Shown here: positions 8,969 to 18,518 of the stretch, in pieces
Layout of the letters: each line of letters begins with the position of its first letter
Numbering within the stretch: the stretch's first letter is position 1
Origin: Rhodobacteraceae bacterium SB2
GTDB taxonomy: Bacteria; Pseudomonadota; Alphaproteobacteria; Rhodobacterales; Rhodobacteraceae
Assembly: GCA_001642945.1 (NCBI GenBank)
Contig: LGRT01000011.1
Span: 37,982-101,981, forward strand
DNA: 64,000 nt
Reading direction: 5' to 3'
Translations under genes and position numbers: made by a program
Notes under the pieces: model-generated
The model's input: only the letters and a program-made list of their open reading frames with translations
The model's database searches: none
Told to the model about the DNA's origin: nothing

Positions 8969-9943
8969 CTATCTTTCCTTTACATAAGGCTCGCCGCCTG
9001 CGCGCGGTGGAATTGCTTTGCCAACAAACCCGGCCAGAATGATCACTGTAAGAATATAGGGAAGCGCATCGAGCAACTGAATTTGCACCTTGAAGAACAG
9101 ATATTTCTCGATCAGGTCGGGACGTAAGGCGAGGGCCTGTAAAAACCCGAAGAGCAGGCAAGATATAAGCGCATACCATGGCCGCCATTTGGCAAAAATC
9201 AATGCGGCCAAAGCAATATAGCCGCGCCCTGCGGTCATATCTTTTACGAAACCCGCTTGCAGTCCGGTGGACAGATACGCCCCCGCAATGCCGCATAGAA
9301 CACCGCAAATTGCAACCGCCGTAAAGCGCAGGCGAATGACCGAAACGCCCGCCGTGTCAACGGCTTCGGGCGCCTCTCCAACGGCGCGCAAGCGTAACCC
9401 AAATCGGGTGCGGTATAAAAGCCACCAGGTCAGGGGCACCATGGCCAAAGCTGCATAGACCAAAATTGTGTGGCCAGAAAAAAGCTCGGCATAGATAGGT
9501 CCGAGCAACGGCACCGTTTCTATTTGCTCGGCAAAGGGCAGATCCACCGGGTTAAACCGCGCCTGACCAGAAAGCGAAGGTGTCCGCCCGCCTTGCTGAA
9601 ACAAGCTTTGCGCGATCAGCACGGTCATCCCAGCGGCGAGAAAATTAATCGCCACCCCCGAGATGAGCTGATTGCCCCGAAACGTAATCGAGGCTAGACC
9701 ATGAACTGCGGATAACGCTAATGAGGCCGCAATGCCGCTGGCCAAGCCGATCCAAACCGAGCCGGTTAAAGCCGCAGCCGCGGCCGAGAAAAACGCAGCT
9801 GCGAGCATTTTACCTTCTAATCCGATGTCAAAAATGCCGGCGCGCTCTGAAAATAACCCCGCCAAACAGGCCAAAAGCAATGGGGTTGCTAGCCGCAAGG
9901 TGGAGTCCAGCACCGTTAATAGATCATTTAAGACATCAACCAT
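8969..9943 (-). CDS. BMP-type nucleoside ABC transporter, second permease
   Basis: A 324-residue membrane permease. I take the ATG at 9943 (MVDVLNDLLTV), which overlaps the stop of the preceding permease by 8 bp; the longer frame adds 14 unlikely residues. About eight to ten hydrophobic segments, with the ERAGIFDIGLEGKM and GLRLRAVGEAPEAVDTAGV patterns typical of the YufQ/NupQ-like half of nucleoside or purine importers. It pairs with the permease upstream to form the heterodimeric channel. Confidence 0.88.
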   Translation of the reverse strand: MVDVLNDLLTVLDSTLRLATPLLLACLAGLFSERAGIFDIGLEGKMLAAAFFSAAAAALTGSVWIGLASGIAASLALSAVHGLASITFRGNQLISGVAINFLAAGMTVLIAQSLFQQGGRTPSLSGQARFNPVDLPFAEQIETVPLLGPIYAELFSGHTILVYAALAMVPLTWWLLYRTRFGLRLRAVGEAPEAVDTAGVSVIRLRFTAVAICGVLCGIAGAYLSTGLQAGFVKDMTAGRGYIALAALIFAKWRPWYALISCLLFGFLQALALRPDLIEKYLFFKVQIQLLDALPYILTVIILAGFVGKAIPPRAGGEPYVKER

Positions 9944-11042
9944 CCCGGTCTCCTGACCCGCGCAAGGCGATAAACAGCCGTTCAATCGGCATCCGTACCA
10001 TGTTATCCAGCGCGCCAGTGAATAAGATAACCAAGGCTTGGATCACCACGATTAACTCGCGTGGGATCGATGTCCAAAGCGCCAATTCGGCGCCGCCTTG
10101 ATATAAGAATCCAAATAAGATTGAGGCGAGCACCACGCCAAAAGGATGGCTGCGCCCCATCAAAGCGACGGCGATGCCGATAAAGCCCGCGCCCTCGGTG
10201 GCGTTTAAAACTAATCTCTCGGCTTCACCTAATGTGGTGTTTACCGCCATCATACCGGCCAACCCCCCTGAGATAAGCATCGCCAGAATGGTAATTTTAA
10301 CTGGGTTGATGCCCGCATATTGCGCGGCCGTATCCGAATGACCGAACGCTCTGAGCGCGTAGCCCAACCGAGTGCGCCAAATCAGCACCCAAACAAAAAC
10401 CGCCGCGGCAAGGGCCAGCAGCAAGCTGACATTGGCTGGCGCTGATTTAGAAAATTCTATGCCCAGCGGCATCAGTATATCGTGCAAGGTTGGCAAATGC
10501 GTGGGCTCTGGAAACGAGGCTGTTGCCGGATCCATCGACTTAACAGGGCGCAAAATGCTGACCAGAAGATAGTTGAGTAGAGCCGCTGCCATGAAATTAA
10601 ACATGATCGTCGTGATTACTATATGACTGCCGCGTTTGGCTTGCAAAATTGCGGGTATAAAGGCCCATAACGCGCCAAACACAGCCCCACCTATGCTGCA
10701 GAATATCAGCGCCAATGACCAATGTTGCCAGGGAATAAATAAAGCCATCAATGCCACACCCAAGCCGCCGATCATAGCTTGGCCTTCGCCTCCAATATTA
10801 AACATTTTGGCGTGAAACGCCACGGAGACAGCTAGGCCGGTAAACATGAAATTTGTGGCGTAATATAACGTGTAGCCCCAGCCATAGGTTGAGCCAAGCG
10901 CGCCCGACACCATCATTTTTACAGCGGCCATCGGGTCTTCTCCAATCCCCATGATCACCAAGGCAGAAATCGCCGCTGCCAACAGCAACGAAATCAACGG
11001 CACCAACACCACATCGGCCCAAGCTGGCATTTTTTCCATCAT
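9936..11042 (-). CDS. BMP-type nucleoside ABC transporter, first permease
   Basis: A 368-residue membrane protein of the YufP/NupP-like permease family. Typical segments are MFNIGGEGQAMIGGLG and RLGYALRAFGHSDTAAQYAG, the latter being the loop that couples to the ATPase. The start codon overlaps the ATPase stop as ATGA, and the gene overlaps the next permease by 8 bp. The four-gene order (binding protein, ATPase, permease, permease) is complete, so this is one functional importer for nucleosides, purines or related compounds. Confidence 0.88.
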   Translation of the reverse strand: MMEKMPAWADVVLVPLISLLLAAAISALVIMGIGEDPMAAVKMMVSGALGSTYGWGYTLYYATNFMFTGLAVSVAFHAKMFNIGGEGQAMIGGLGVALMALFIPWQHWSLALIFCSIGGAVFGALWAFIPAILQAKRGSHIVITTIMFNFMAAALLNYLLVSILRPVKSMDPATASFPEPTHLPTLHDILMPLGIEFSKSAPANVSLLLALAAAVFVWVLIWRTRLGYALRAFGHSDTAAQYAGINPVKITILAMLISGGLAGMMAVNTTLGEAERLVLNATEGAGFIGIAVALMGRSHPFGVVLASILFGFLYQGGAELALWTSIPRELIVVIQALVILFTGALDNMVRMPIERLFIALRGSGDRDG

Positions 11043-12601
11043 GCCACCTCTTCTGTTATGCCGGCCATCAAAAGCCCCAATTCTTTTTCATTGGTCTCGT
11101 TTGGAAGACGCTCGCCCATAATCTGCCCATCAAACATCACCGCAATCCGATCTGACAATGACATGATCTCTTCCAGCTCGACGGAAACCAGTAAAATCGC
11201 TTTGCCGCGCTCGCGCAGCGTCATGATTTGTTGGTGAATGAACTCGATCGCGCCGATATCCACACCCCGTGTGGGCTGACCAACCAATAAAATATCTGGG
11301 TCCCGCTCAATTTCGCGCGCCAAAACCAATTTTTGCTGATTGCCGCCGCTGAAACTTTTTGCCGTTAAATTGTGATTTGGCGGCCGTACGTCAAAGCGCT
11401 GCATCTTTTCGCTGGCATCTTGTTTGATCGCCGCATTGTTCATAAAAATACCTGATTGGTATTTTTCGTCGGAATGATAGCCGAAGGCAATATTTTCCCA
11501 AGCGGCGAAATCCATAATCAACCCTTCGCGCTGCCGATCTTCTGGCACATGGGCAATGCCATGTTTGCGACGGCTTTGACCATCAGCATTCTGCCCAGTG
11601 ATATCAATGGGCGCGCCATTGACTAATATCTGCCCTTGCGCAGTGCGATAGCCGCCCAAAACCTCTAAAAGCTCTGATTGGCCGTTGCCCGCCACCCCGG
11701 CAATGCCAAGAATTTCTCCGGCTCTGATATTAAAGCTGACGCCTTTCAGGCGCAGCACACCGGCCTCGTCTGTGACCTGCAGGTTTTTCACATGCAACAG
11801 CTCTTTGCCGGGCTGCGCTGCGGATTTATCAATACGAAGCAAAACCTTGCGCCCGACCATTAGCTCGGCCAGTTGCTCGGGATTGGTATCGGCTGTTTTA
11901 ACCGTTGCGGTCATTTCGCCGCGGCGCATCACCGAAACCGTATCTGTAATATCCATAATCTCGCGCAATTTATGGGTGATCAGGATGATCGTTTTGCCTT
12001 CGTCGCGCAGGCGTTTTAAAATGCGGAAAAGCTGATCGGCTTCCGACGGGGTTAACACGCCGGTCGGCTCGTCCAAGATCAAAATATTGGCCTGACGGTA
12101 GAGGGCTTTCAGGATTTCAACGCGCTGTTGATGCCCTACTGAAAGCTCTTCTACGATGGCATCCGGATCAACGTTCATCTCGTAATCGCGCGCCAAAGAG
12201 AGCAGGCTTTCGCGGGCTTTGGCCAGCGAGGGGCGCAACATTGCGCCATCTTCCGCGCCAAGTATAATATTTTCCAAAACCGAAAAATTTGGCACCAGTT
12301 TGAAGTGCTGAAACACCATTCCGATACCCGCGGCTATTGCGGCTTGGCTGTCGGGGATTTGCGTCTGGTTTCCAGCGATGAACACCTCGCCTTTATCAGC
12401 CTTATAAAATCCATAAAGAATTGACATAAGCGTGGATTTTCCCGCGCCATTTTCACCAATAATCCCATGGATCGTTCCGGGCATCACCCGGATTGAAATA
12501 TCTTTATTTGCTTGAACCGGCCCGAATGATTTGGAAATTCCGGCCAGCTCAATAGCTGGGGCGGCAGAAACCTGCCGCCCCGTTATGCCATTTTTGGTCA
12601 T
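11039..12601 (-). CDS. BMP-type nucleoside ABC transporter, double ATP-binding protein
   Basis: 520 residues with two fused ABC domains. The first has Walker A GENGAGKST near residue 54, LSVGHQQRVEILKAL and LDEPT. The second has a degenerate Walker A (GVAGNGQSELLE) and signature FSGGNQQKLVLARE, and ends with QPTRGVD, where the family often has LDEPTRGVD-like or QPTRGLD forms. One intact and one degenerate site is usual for the sugar/nucleoside-type ABC ATPases. It lies one base after the binding-protein gene and overlaps the next permease, so expression is tightly coupled. Confidence 0.9.
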   Translation of the reverse strand: MTKNGITGRQVSAAPAIELAGISKSFGPVQANKDISIRVMPGTIHGIIGENGAGKSTLMSILYGFYKADKGEVFIAGNQTQIPDSQAAIAAGIGMVFQHFKLVPNFSVLENIILGAEDGAMLRPSLAKARESLLSLARDYEMNVDPDAIVEELSVGHQQRVEILKALYRQANILILDEPTGVLTPSEADQLFRILKRLRDEGKTIILITHKLREIMDITDTVSVMRRGEMTATVKTADTNPEQLAELMVGRKVLLRIDKSAAQPGKELLHVKNLQVTDEAGVLRLKGVSFNIRAGEILGIAGVAGNGQSELLEVLGGYRTAQGQILVNGAPIDITGQNADGQSRRKHGIAHVPEDRQREGLIMDFAAWENIAFGYHSDEKYQSGIFMNNAAIKQDASEKMQRFDVRPPNHNLTAKSFSGGNQQKLVLAREIERDPDILLVGQPTRGVDIGAIEFIHQQIMTLRERGKAILLVSVELEEIMSLSDRIAVMFDGQIMGERLPNETNEKELGLLMAGITEEVA

Positions 12602-12602
12602 T

Positions 12603-13598
12603 TTAGAAGTTTAAAACCGGGCATGAGTTATCAGACATGTAATCATGCACGGCCAGATCGCCTGAGATAATGCTGGCTTTGGCGGCTTCAACCGCTGCAA
12701 CCATATCCGCGCTTACCAGATCGGCGTTATGCTCATCCATTGCATAGCCGACGCCTTCATTGGCCAAGTTCAGTCCGATCGCGCCGCTTTGCATATCAGC
12801 GCCGTCTGTAAATGCATTATAAACGGCCACGTCAACGCGCTTCATCATCGAGGTGAGCACTTTGCCCGGATGCAGATAGTTTTGGTTACTATCAACACCG
12901 ATGGATAAAATGCCTTCATCGGCGGCGGTTTGCAGAACCCCAACACCGGTTCCGCCTGCCGCGGCGTAAACAATATCTGCGCCCTGCGAGATTTGCGCTT
13001 TGGTCAGCTCAGAGCCCTTGACCGGATCGTTCCACGCGGATGGGGTTGTTCCAGTCATATTGGCAACCACCTTTGCATTGGCATTTGCATGCGCCACACC
13101 TTGCGCATATCCACAGCCAAAGCGGCGGATCAAAGGAATATCCATTCCGCCAATAAATCCAACTACGCCTGAGCCGGATTTCATGCCGGCGATCATACCA
13201 ACAAGGAATGAGCCTTCATGTTCGGAAAAGCCGATGTTTAAAACATTATCCGCGGGAGCCCAGCCATCAATGATACCGAATTTTGTATCTGGATAATCGG
13301 GGGCGACTTCGGAAAGCACCGATGAAAAGGCAAACCCTGTAACAACGATTGGGTTGGCGCCAGATTCGGCAAAGCGGCGTAGCGCTTGCTCGCGCTGGGC
13401 TTCTGATTGCAATTCGATATCAAGGTAATTGCCGCCGGTTTCGGCTTTCCATTTTTCAGCGCCATTATGCGCAGCTTCATTGAAAGACTTGTCGAATTTA
13501 CCGCCCAAATCATAAATCAGCGCAGGATCCGCCATTGCTGCGCCAGCTGTTAATGCAAGCGCGGCGGTCGCGCCTAAAAATCTTTGTATAATCGTCAT
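12603..13598 (-). CDS. BMP-family substrate-binding lipoprotein/periplasmic protein
   Basis: 331 residues from the ATG at 13598, chosen because GGGGAGA lies at good distance and a signal peptide follows (about residues 1-23, ending AMA). The start IYDLGGKFDKSFNE is the basic-membrane-protein (BmpA/PnrA) signature; GGTGVGVLQ and GVDSNQNYL are other family motifs. Homologues bind purine nucleosides or related compounds in the periplasm. No lipobox Cys is visible, so it is probably soluble. First gene of the importer operon, hence probably the most expressed. Confidence 0.9.
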   Translation of the reverse strand: MTIIQRFLGATAALALTAGAAMADPALIYDLGGKFDKSFNEAAHNGAEKWKAETGGNYLDIELQSEAQREQALRRFAESGANPIVVTGFAFSSVLSEVAPDYPDTKFGIIDGWAPADNVLNIGFSEHEGSFLVGMIAGMKSGSGVVGFIGGMDIPLIRRFGCGYAQGVAHANANAKVVANMTGTTPSAWNDPVKGSELTKAQISQGADIVYAAAGGTGVGVLQTAADEGILSIGVDSNQNYLHPGKVLTSMMKRVDVAVYNAFTDGADMQSGAIGLNLANEGVGYAMDEHNADLVSADMVAAVEAAKASIISGDLAVHDYMSDNSCPVLNF

Positions 13599-13744
13599 GG
13601 ATGTCTCCCCATCTTGTGTTTGTGTCCAAAGGAAAAGCAGAACGCGTTGCCTTACTCTAAGATCATCCATCATTAAGGACGAAACTCTTTGCTAGGGTCA
13701 ACCGATTTTTCTGCAAACCAATATAAAACCAATGATAAAATGTG

Positions 13745-14176
13745 CTAAGCCAAAGTTTTCGCTAGAACCAAAGCATCTTCGCGGGTTTCATTCATTTTGC
13801 GGTAATAGGCTTTGCGCAAGCCTTGCTCTGCGTAACCGCATTGTTGATATAGTGCGCGCGCGGCGGTATTTTCGGCGCCAACTTCCAAAAAACAGTTTTT
13901 GGCACCGCGCTGGCGTGCAGCTTCTTCAAAAAGCTGCAAATAGGTTTTCCCCAATCCTTGCTTTCGCTGCGCCTGTGATACGATGAGCAGCAGCAATTCG
14001 GCCTCGGTATGTATGACCCTTCCCAGCGCGAAGCCATAGTCTTGCTTGATCAGCAGAGAATTTTCTGCGGCGCATAGCTGGGCGAATTCCTGCGCTGTCC
14101 AATGGCGTTGTTCAAGCCCTGATTGCGCGTGAAGTTTGGCCATATCTGACGGCTGCAAGATGGTATTCTGTTGCAT
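13745..14176 (-). CDS. rimI: Ribosomal protein alanine N-acetyltransferase (RimI-like GNAT)
   Basis: A 143-residue GNAT domain. The acetyl-CoA loop appears as VSQAQRKQGLGKTYL (Q/RxxGxG/A), followed by FLEVGAENTAARALYQQCGY, the pattern typical of RimI, which acetylates the N-terminal Ala of ribosomal protein S18 in E. coli. It follows tsaB directly (14 bp), the widespread tsaB-rimI arrangement, which supports the name. Confidence 0.85.
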   Translation of the reverse strand: MQQNTILQPSDMAKLHAQSGLEQRHWTAQEFAQLCAAENSLLIKQDYGFALGRVIHTEAELLLLIVSQAQRKQGLGKTYLQLFEEAARQRGAKNCFLEVGAENTAARALYQQCGYAEQGLRKAYYRKMNETREDALVLAKTLA

Positions 14177-14190
14177 TTAGCCCGTCAAAC

Positions 14191-14799
14191 TCAGGACGCG
14201 TTCGGCTGCAGGATCTTCGGTCCGGGATTGCGGCTTGGCGCGGCATCTGCAGGTTTTACGTATAAAGGGGCAGGGGGCGTTACGGTTTTCACATCCCTTT
14301 GGGCGGCAATGCGCGCTATGTTTGCGACCAGTAGATCTGGCTTTGGCCGATAGAGCACTGGGATCGGGCTAGTGGCCAGGGTCGGCGCATCACTCATTTG
14401 AGGGACAGCCTGCAAATTTGCGCTGCTGAGCGTGTAAAACTGGTCTCGGATGGCTTGTATTGCGATTAGGGTTTCTTTGGCTTTATCCTCTATGCTGGCC
14501 TCAAAGCTGTTGACGCCGATCACAGGGCAACCCAAAGACACGCCCAGCCCTCGGGCCAAGCTGATGGAAATACGGATGCCGGTAAAGTTACCAGGCCCAA
14601 GGCCGACGCCAATACGGCCAATTTTGTGTAAGCTAGTTTGCGTTTCGGCCAATAGGGTTTGTATAAGTGGAACCAAGGCTTCGGCTTGACCTTTTTGCAT
14701 TGCTTCAAATCTGGTGCCGAGGATCACGCCATTGCAAAGCAAAGCGGCCGCGCAATGCGCGGCCGATGTATCAAAAGCGAGAACCGTTTGATCAACCAC
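14191..14799 (-). CDS. tsaB: TsaB, tRNA t6A synthesis scaffold protein
   Basis: 202 residues of the ASKHA fold: LAFDTSAAHCAAAL at the N-terminus, then GRIGVGLGPGNFTGIRISISLARGL split by a short linker. TsaB is the non-catalytic partner of TsaD in N6-threonylcarbamoyl modification of A37 in ANN-decoding tRNAs. Its start overlaps the nfu gene by 8 bp and rimI follows, so the three are probably cotranscribed. Confidence 0.9.
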   Translation of the reverse strand: MVDQTVLAFDTSAAHCAAALLCNGVILGTRFEAMQKGQAEALVPLIQTLLAETQTSLHKIGRIGVGLGPGNFTGIRISISLARGLGVSLGCPVIGVNSFEASIEDKAKETLIAIQAIRDQFYTLSSANLQAVPQMSDAPTLATSPIPVLYRPKPDLLVANIARIAAQRDVKTVTPPAPLYVKPADAAPSRNPGPKILQPNAS

Positions 14800-15352
14800 C
14801 GACAGGGCGCACTTCAGTGACCTCGGGAATATAATGGCGGAGCAGATTTTCGATTCCCATTTTCAACGTCATGGTTGACGATGGGCAGCCCGCGCAAGCA
14901 CCTTGCATTTGCAAATACACAATCCCACGTTCAAATCCGTAAAATGTGATGTCACCGCCATCTTGCGCCACAGCAGGGCGAACGCGACTGTCCAGCAGTT
15001 CTTTGATCTGCCCCACAATAACTTCATCTTCTCCGCTATGTTCAGCATGGCCCGAGCCTAGCCCCTCATCCGTCATCACAGCATCACCCGACTGAAAATG
15101 CTCCATGATTGCGCCCAGCAAAGCCGGCTTTACGTGGTCCCAATTGACCGCATCCTCTTTGGTGATGGTGATGAAATCGCGCCCCAGAAAAACGCCTGTT
15201 ACGCCGTCAACCGCAAAAATACGTTGCACTAAAGGCGATTTTTCGGCGCCCTCATTGCTGGGAAAATCAGCCGTCCCCGCTTCTAAGACGGTTTGCCCCG
15301 GCAAGAATTTTAATGTTGCGGGATTGGGGGTGGATTCGGTTTGGATAAACAT
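14792..15352 (-). CDS. NifU-family iron-sulfur scaffold/carrier (Nfu)
   Basis: 186 residues: an N-terminal Nfu_N domain (MFIQTESTPNPATLKF, about residues 1-90) and a C-terminal NifU-like domain (about 110-186) with the cluster-binding CAGC motif. It carries and delivers [4Fe-4S] clusters to apo-proteins in the cytoplasm, as in the Nfu1 type. First gene of nfu-tsaB-rimI. An Irr-like palindrome lies 56-71 bp before its start, which would make the unit iron-responsive. Confidence 0.9.
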   Translation of the reverse strand: MFIQTESTPNPATLKFLPGQTVLEAGTADFPSNEGAEKSPLVQRIFAVDGVTGVFLGRDFITITKEDAVNWDHVKPALLGAIMEHFQSGDAVMTDEGLGSGHAEHSGEDEVIVGQIKELLDSRVRPAVAQDGGDITFYGFERGIVYLQMQGACAGCPSSTMTLKMGIENLLRHYIPEVTEVRPVGG

Positions 15353-15407
15353 TTTGAGCGCCTCTCTTCTGCCTCTTTATATGGAGAGCCGCGGCGTTTT
15401 GTCAATG

Positions 15408-15424
15408 TTTAGAATCGTTCTAAT
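15408..15424. promoter_or_regulatory. Candidate Irr box (iron control element) upstream of nfu
   Basis: TTTAGAA, 3 bases, TTCTAAT: a 6-3-6 palindrome TTAGAA/TTCTAA that fits the ICE motif bound by the heme-sensing regulator Irr in alphaproteobacteria. It lies 56-72 bp upstream of the Nfu start codon in an AT-rich promoter-like stretch. The assignment rests on motif and position only; no irr gene is in the window. Confidence 0.55.
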
Positions 15425-15432
15425 TTAATTCC

Positions 15433-15823
15433 ATTCCGGCTCTATAAATTTCCAAAGAATGCCAAATATTTTTAAACTTCACAACTTTTTCGTAAGCGTT
15501 GGAGCTAAGCCGTTTTTATAAATCAACCGTGTCGTTGCGCATGAGGGACTAAGGCCGTGCAAAATTATTTGCTTGTACGACAAACATCACGCGCTTGCCG
15601 CCTCGCCGGCCGATTTGTTCTTTTTGCTGCGCGAAGAGGCTGCCGCAAACAGCAGATTGCAACCACAAGCGCGGGGCGGCTTAAGCAACGTGCACTCCTT
15701 AGAGGGGCTACACGCACGTCTTGCATCAGCTTAAATAGCAGGTTTTTTGCAAAATAAACGATGTCTGAATGACAACCAGGACTCAATATTCCAATGAGCG
15801 CGATGGTGAGGCGCGTTCTGGCT
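15433..15823. other. Intergenic stretch with a bulged stem structure
   Basis: No convincing gene was found. The stretch 15681-15734 can fold: TTAAGC pairs with GCTTAA at 15729-15734, and ACGTGC (15688-15693) pairs with GCACGT (15714-15719), around an asymmetric bulge. A T6 run follows at 15743. This could be a small RNA or leader structure on the plus strand. Short open frames through it are Arg-rich and look like accidental translations of structured DNA. Confidence 0.3.
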
Positions 15824-16279
15824 TTAGGTAATTGCTTCGAGTCGCTCTTTGGATAAATCCCCCGGAACAATGGTCATTGGGATGGGCAAAGAGCCTGCGT
15901 TTTTGGTCAGCTGCGTTACAAGCGGGCCGGGGCCTTTTTTATCCGTGCCTGCGCCCAGAACCAACACGCCGATTTCAGGATCATCCTTAACTTGCGCCAA
16001 AATCTCTTGAATCGGTTCACCTTCACGGATCACCAATTCAGGATCTATGCCCTGCCGATCGCGCATCCATTTGGCGAAGACTTCAAAATGCACTTCAATG
16101 CGTTCACGCGCTTCGCTGCGCATGATATCGCTGACGCCGATCCAATGGTTGAATTCTTCAGGTGGGATCACGGCCAGCACTTCAACGCCGCCACCGGTTC
16201 GCGCAGCGCGCATGGCCGCGAAACGCATTGCGTTCAGACATTCCTGACTGTCGTCGAGTATTAGCAAAAACTTACGCAT
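15824..16279 (-). CDS. Universal stress protein, UspA family
   Basis: A 151-residue single Usp domain. It starts RKFLLILDDSQECLNAMRFAA and ends with the region VLVLGAGTDKKGPGPLVTQL, where ATP-binding Usp proteins have Gx2Gx9G(S/T). That loop is only loosely kept here, so nucleotide binding is uncertain. Cytoplasmic; the role in stress survival is known for the family only in general. It stands alone between nfu and the aminotransferase gene. Confidence 0.85.
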   Translation of the reverse strand: MRKFLLILDDSQECLNAMRFAAMRAARTGGGVEVLAVIPPEEFNHWIGVSDIMRSEARERIEVHFEVFAKWMRDRQGIDPELVIREGEPIQEILAQVKDDPEIGVLVLGAGTDKKGPGPLVTQLTKNAGSLPIPMTIVPGDLSKERLEAIT

Positions 16280-16371
16280 CTATGTGACCTCCTAAGCTGC
16301 ATATGATGCGCGAAGGCGCCATCCAACGCAAGGTTGATTTCAGCAGCCTGCGCATTGTTGCGCAAAGGCGC

Positions 16372-17238
16372 TTAGGCCGAGGTTGATGAGGCCCAGTCCC
16401 AATAAGCCTCTTTAAGCTGCCCGGCAATCGGGCCGATTTGAAAATGCGTTTCTTCAATCGCGGTGACGGGTGTGATTTTTTGCATATTTCCGGTCATAAA
16501 AACTTCATCTGCGGCGTAAAAATCATCAAAACTCAAAACGGTTTCATGAATAGGAATGCCCATATCTTTTAAATGCGTGATATGACGCGCGCGCGTGATA
16601 CCGGCTAAGAACGTGCCATTTGGCGCCGGAGTAAACACCTCGCCATCGCGCGCCATGAAAATATTTGCCGTGGCAGTTTCTGCCACATTGCCCATAGCAT
16701 CTGCAACCAACGCATTGCTGAACCCGTTGCGGCGTGCTTCTACCAGCATGCGCGCATTATTGGGATAGAGACAGCCAGCTTTTGCATTTACCACGGCGCT
16801 TTCTAAAATAGGCCTGCGAAATTGCGTGCGCCCCAAGGTTGCGCTGGTTTTGGGGGCTGCAAAGGGGATTTCTTCAAGCGAAATGGCAAAGCCTGTGGTG
16901 TCAGCGCTTGGAACGATGGCCGTCAGATCCCCATCTATCCCCCAATACATGGGGCGAATATAAACCGCGGCGGATGTCGCGTAGCTCGCAAGCCCTTCCC
17001 AGATCAGGGCTTTCATCTCAGAAACACTATATGTTGGTGTGAGCATTAGGGCCTTTGCTGACGCGTTTACCCGCGCACAATGCGCCTCCAAATCGGGGAC
17101 AACCCCGTTAAAATAGCGTGCCCCATCGAAGACGCCTGAGCCCAACCAAGCCCCATGGTCGGCAGCTTTCATCACAGCAATATCGCCATCATGCCATTGG
17201 CCGTTGAAAAAGGTTTTTATGTTGCTGCCCGTTGCCAT
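16372..17238 (-). CDS. ilvE: Branched-chain amino acid aminotransferase (PLP fold IV)
   Basis: 288 residues from the ATG at 17238, which has AGGAGG seven bases upstream; the longer frame adds 25 implausible residues. Family signatures are FFNGQW, HGAWLGSGVFDGARYF, NAKAGCLYPNNARML (with the PLP lysine) and ETATANIFM. It transfers amino groups between Leu/Ile/Val and 2-oxoglutarate. Some class IV enzymes with this look are D-amino acid aminotransferases or ADC lyases, but the overall pattern fits the roseobacter branched-chain enzyme. Monocistronic. Confidence 0.85.
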   Translation of the reverse strand: MATGSNIKTFFNGQWHDGDIAVMKAADHGAWLGSGVFDGARYFNGVVPDLEAHCARVNASAKALMLTPTYSVSEMKALIWEGLASYATSAAVYIRPMYWGIDGDLTAIVPSADTTGFAISLEEIPFAAPKTSATLGRTQFRRPILESAVVNAKAGCLYPNNARMLVEARRNGFSNALVADAMGNVAETATANIFMARDGEVFTPAPNGTFLAGITRARHITHLKDMGIPIHETVLSFDDFYAADEVFMTGNMQKITPVTAIEETHFQIGPIAGQLKEAYWDWASSTSA

Positions 17239-17402
17239 TGACCCCTCCTTTTGGATACCCCAGCTCACGACGAGGCATTCTTTATGGCACCCTGACAAAA
17301 GACGGGTTCGCATGCAAGAGCCTGCCGAACCCTATTCGCGCGGCGTTAGTAAGACTGGGAAGTTTATGGGATTGCTTGCTTTGTGAGCGCAGGCAGCAGG
17401 GC

Positions 17403-18443
17403 TTAACTGCGCAGCAACCCCATAATATCATAAGTTTGGTTCAATATGGGCTGAGCAATTTTTCGAGCCCGCTCGGCCCCATTGGCCAATACACGGTCGA
17501 TCTCGTCCGGGTCCTGCATCAACCCGTTCATTTCAGCCGAAATTGGTGAAAGCGTGGCGACCGCGCGGTCAATCAGCATTGGTTTGAACTCGGAAAATTG
17601 TCTGCCGCCAATGTCATTTAGAACCGCGTCAACGGATTGATCTTCCAAAGCGGCATAGATCGCCACCAAATTGCGCGCTTCGGGGCGATTTTCCAATCCG
17701 GCTTCTTCGGAAGGTAGGGCATCGGGGTCGGTTTTGGCTTTGCGGAATTTCTGGGCAATGCTGTCTGCATCATCGCTCATATTTATGCGGCTCAGGTCAG
17801 AAGGGTCTGATTTTGACATTTTTTTTGATCCGTCGCGTAAGCTCATCACGCGGGCCGCAGGCCCCCCGATCACCGGCTCGGTAATTGGAAAAAAATCCAC
17901 CCCGAAATCATGGTTGAACTTGGTTGCAATATCTCTTGTTAATTCAAGATGTTGCTTTTGATCATCGCCCACGGGCACATGGGTTGCGTGATAGAGTAAA
18001 ATATCTGCGGCCATCAATGCGGGATATCCAAATAAGCCAAGCGATGCATTTTCTGCATTTTTTCCAGCTTTGTCTTTGAATTGGGTCATCCGCTTCATCC
18101 ACCCCATGCGGGCGATACAATTGAAAATCCACCCCAATTGAGCATGTTCGGGAACTGCGGATTGATTGAATAAAATTGACTGCTCCGGTTTTAATCCGGC
18201 AGCAATAAAAAACGCCGCCAATTCACGGGTGTTTTTGCGCAAGTTGGCCGGATCTTGCCAGACGGTCACCGCGTGTAGATCCACCATGCAATATAAGGAT
18301 TCATGGTTAGGGCTTTGCATATGCACAAACCGCTTTACGGCGCCCAAATAATTGCCAAGCGTTAACCCGCCCGATGGCTGAACACCTGAAAAAACGCGCT
18401 TTTCAAATGGGCTTGGGGATGGTGTTTGAGCGGCATCCGACAT
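17403..18443 (-). CDS. trpS: Tryptophanyl-tRNA synthetase
   Basis: A 346-residue class I aminoacyl-tRNA synthetase. The HIGH-like region is [17 protein letters not shown] (about residues 19-35), the second catalytic loop KKMSKSDPS is near residue 206, and [15 protein letters not shown] is a TrpRS hallmark. It charges tRNA-Trp in the cytoplasm. Divergent from the rhomboid-like gene with a 75-bp gap. Confidence 0.95.
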   Translation of the reverse strand: MSDAAQTPSPSPFEKRVFSGVQPSGGLTLGNYLGAVKRFVHMQSPNHESLYCMVDLHAVTVWQDPANLRKNTRELAAFFIAAGLKPEQSILFNQSAVPEHAQLGWIFNCIARMGWMKRMTQFKDKAGKNAENASLGLFGYPALMAADILLYHATHVPVGDDQKQHLELTRDIATKFNHDFGVDFFPITEPVIGGPAARVMSLRDGSKKMSKSDPSDLSRINMSDDADSIAQKFRKAKTDPDALPSEEAGLENRPEARNLVAIYAALEDQSVDAVLNDIGGRQFSEFKPMLIDRAVATLSPISAEMNGLMQDPDEIDRVLANGAERARKIAQPILNQTYDIMGLLRS

Positions 18444-18518
18444 AAGTGTTCTCCAAAGGGCAATCTACTGCGTGTCGATTAACTGCAGCTTCAAGGCCCG
18501 TCAAGCAAAGGGAGTGCG

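Noticed and set aside
15557..15757. Arg-rich 66-codon plus-strand frame
   Set aside because: No ribosome site, unnatural composition, and it crosses a stem structure; likely accidental.
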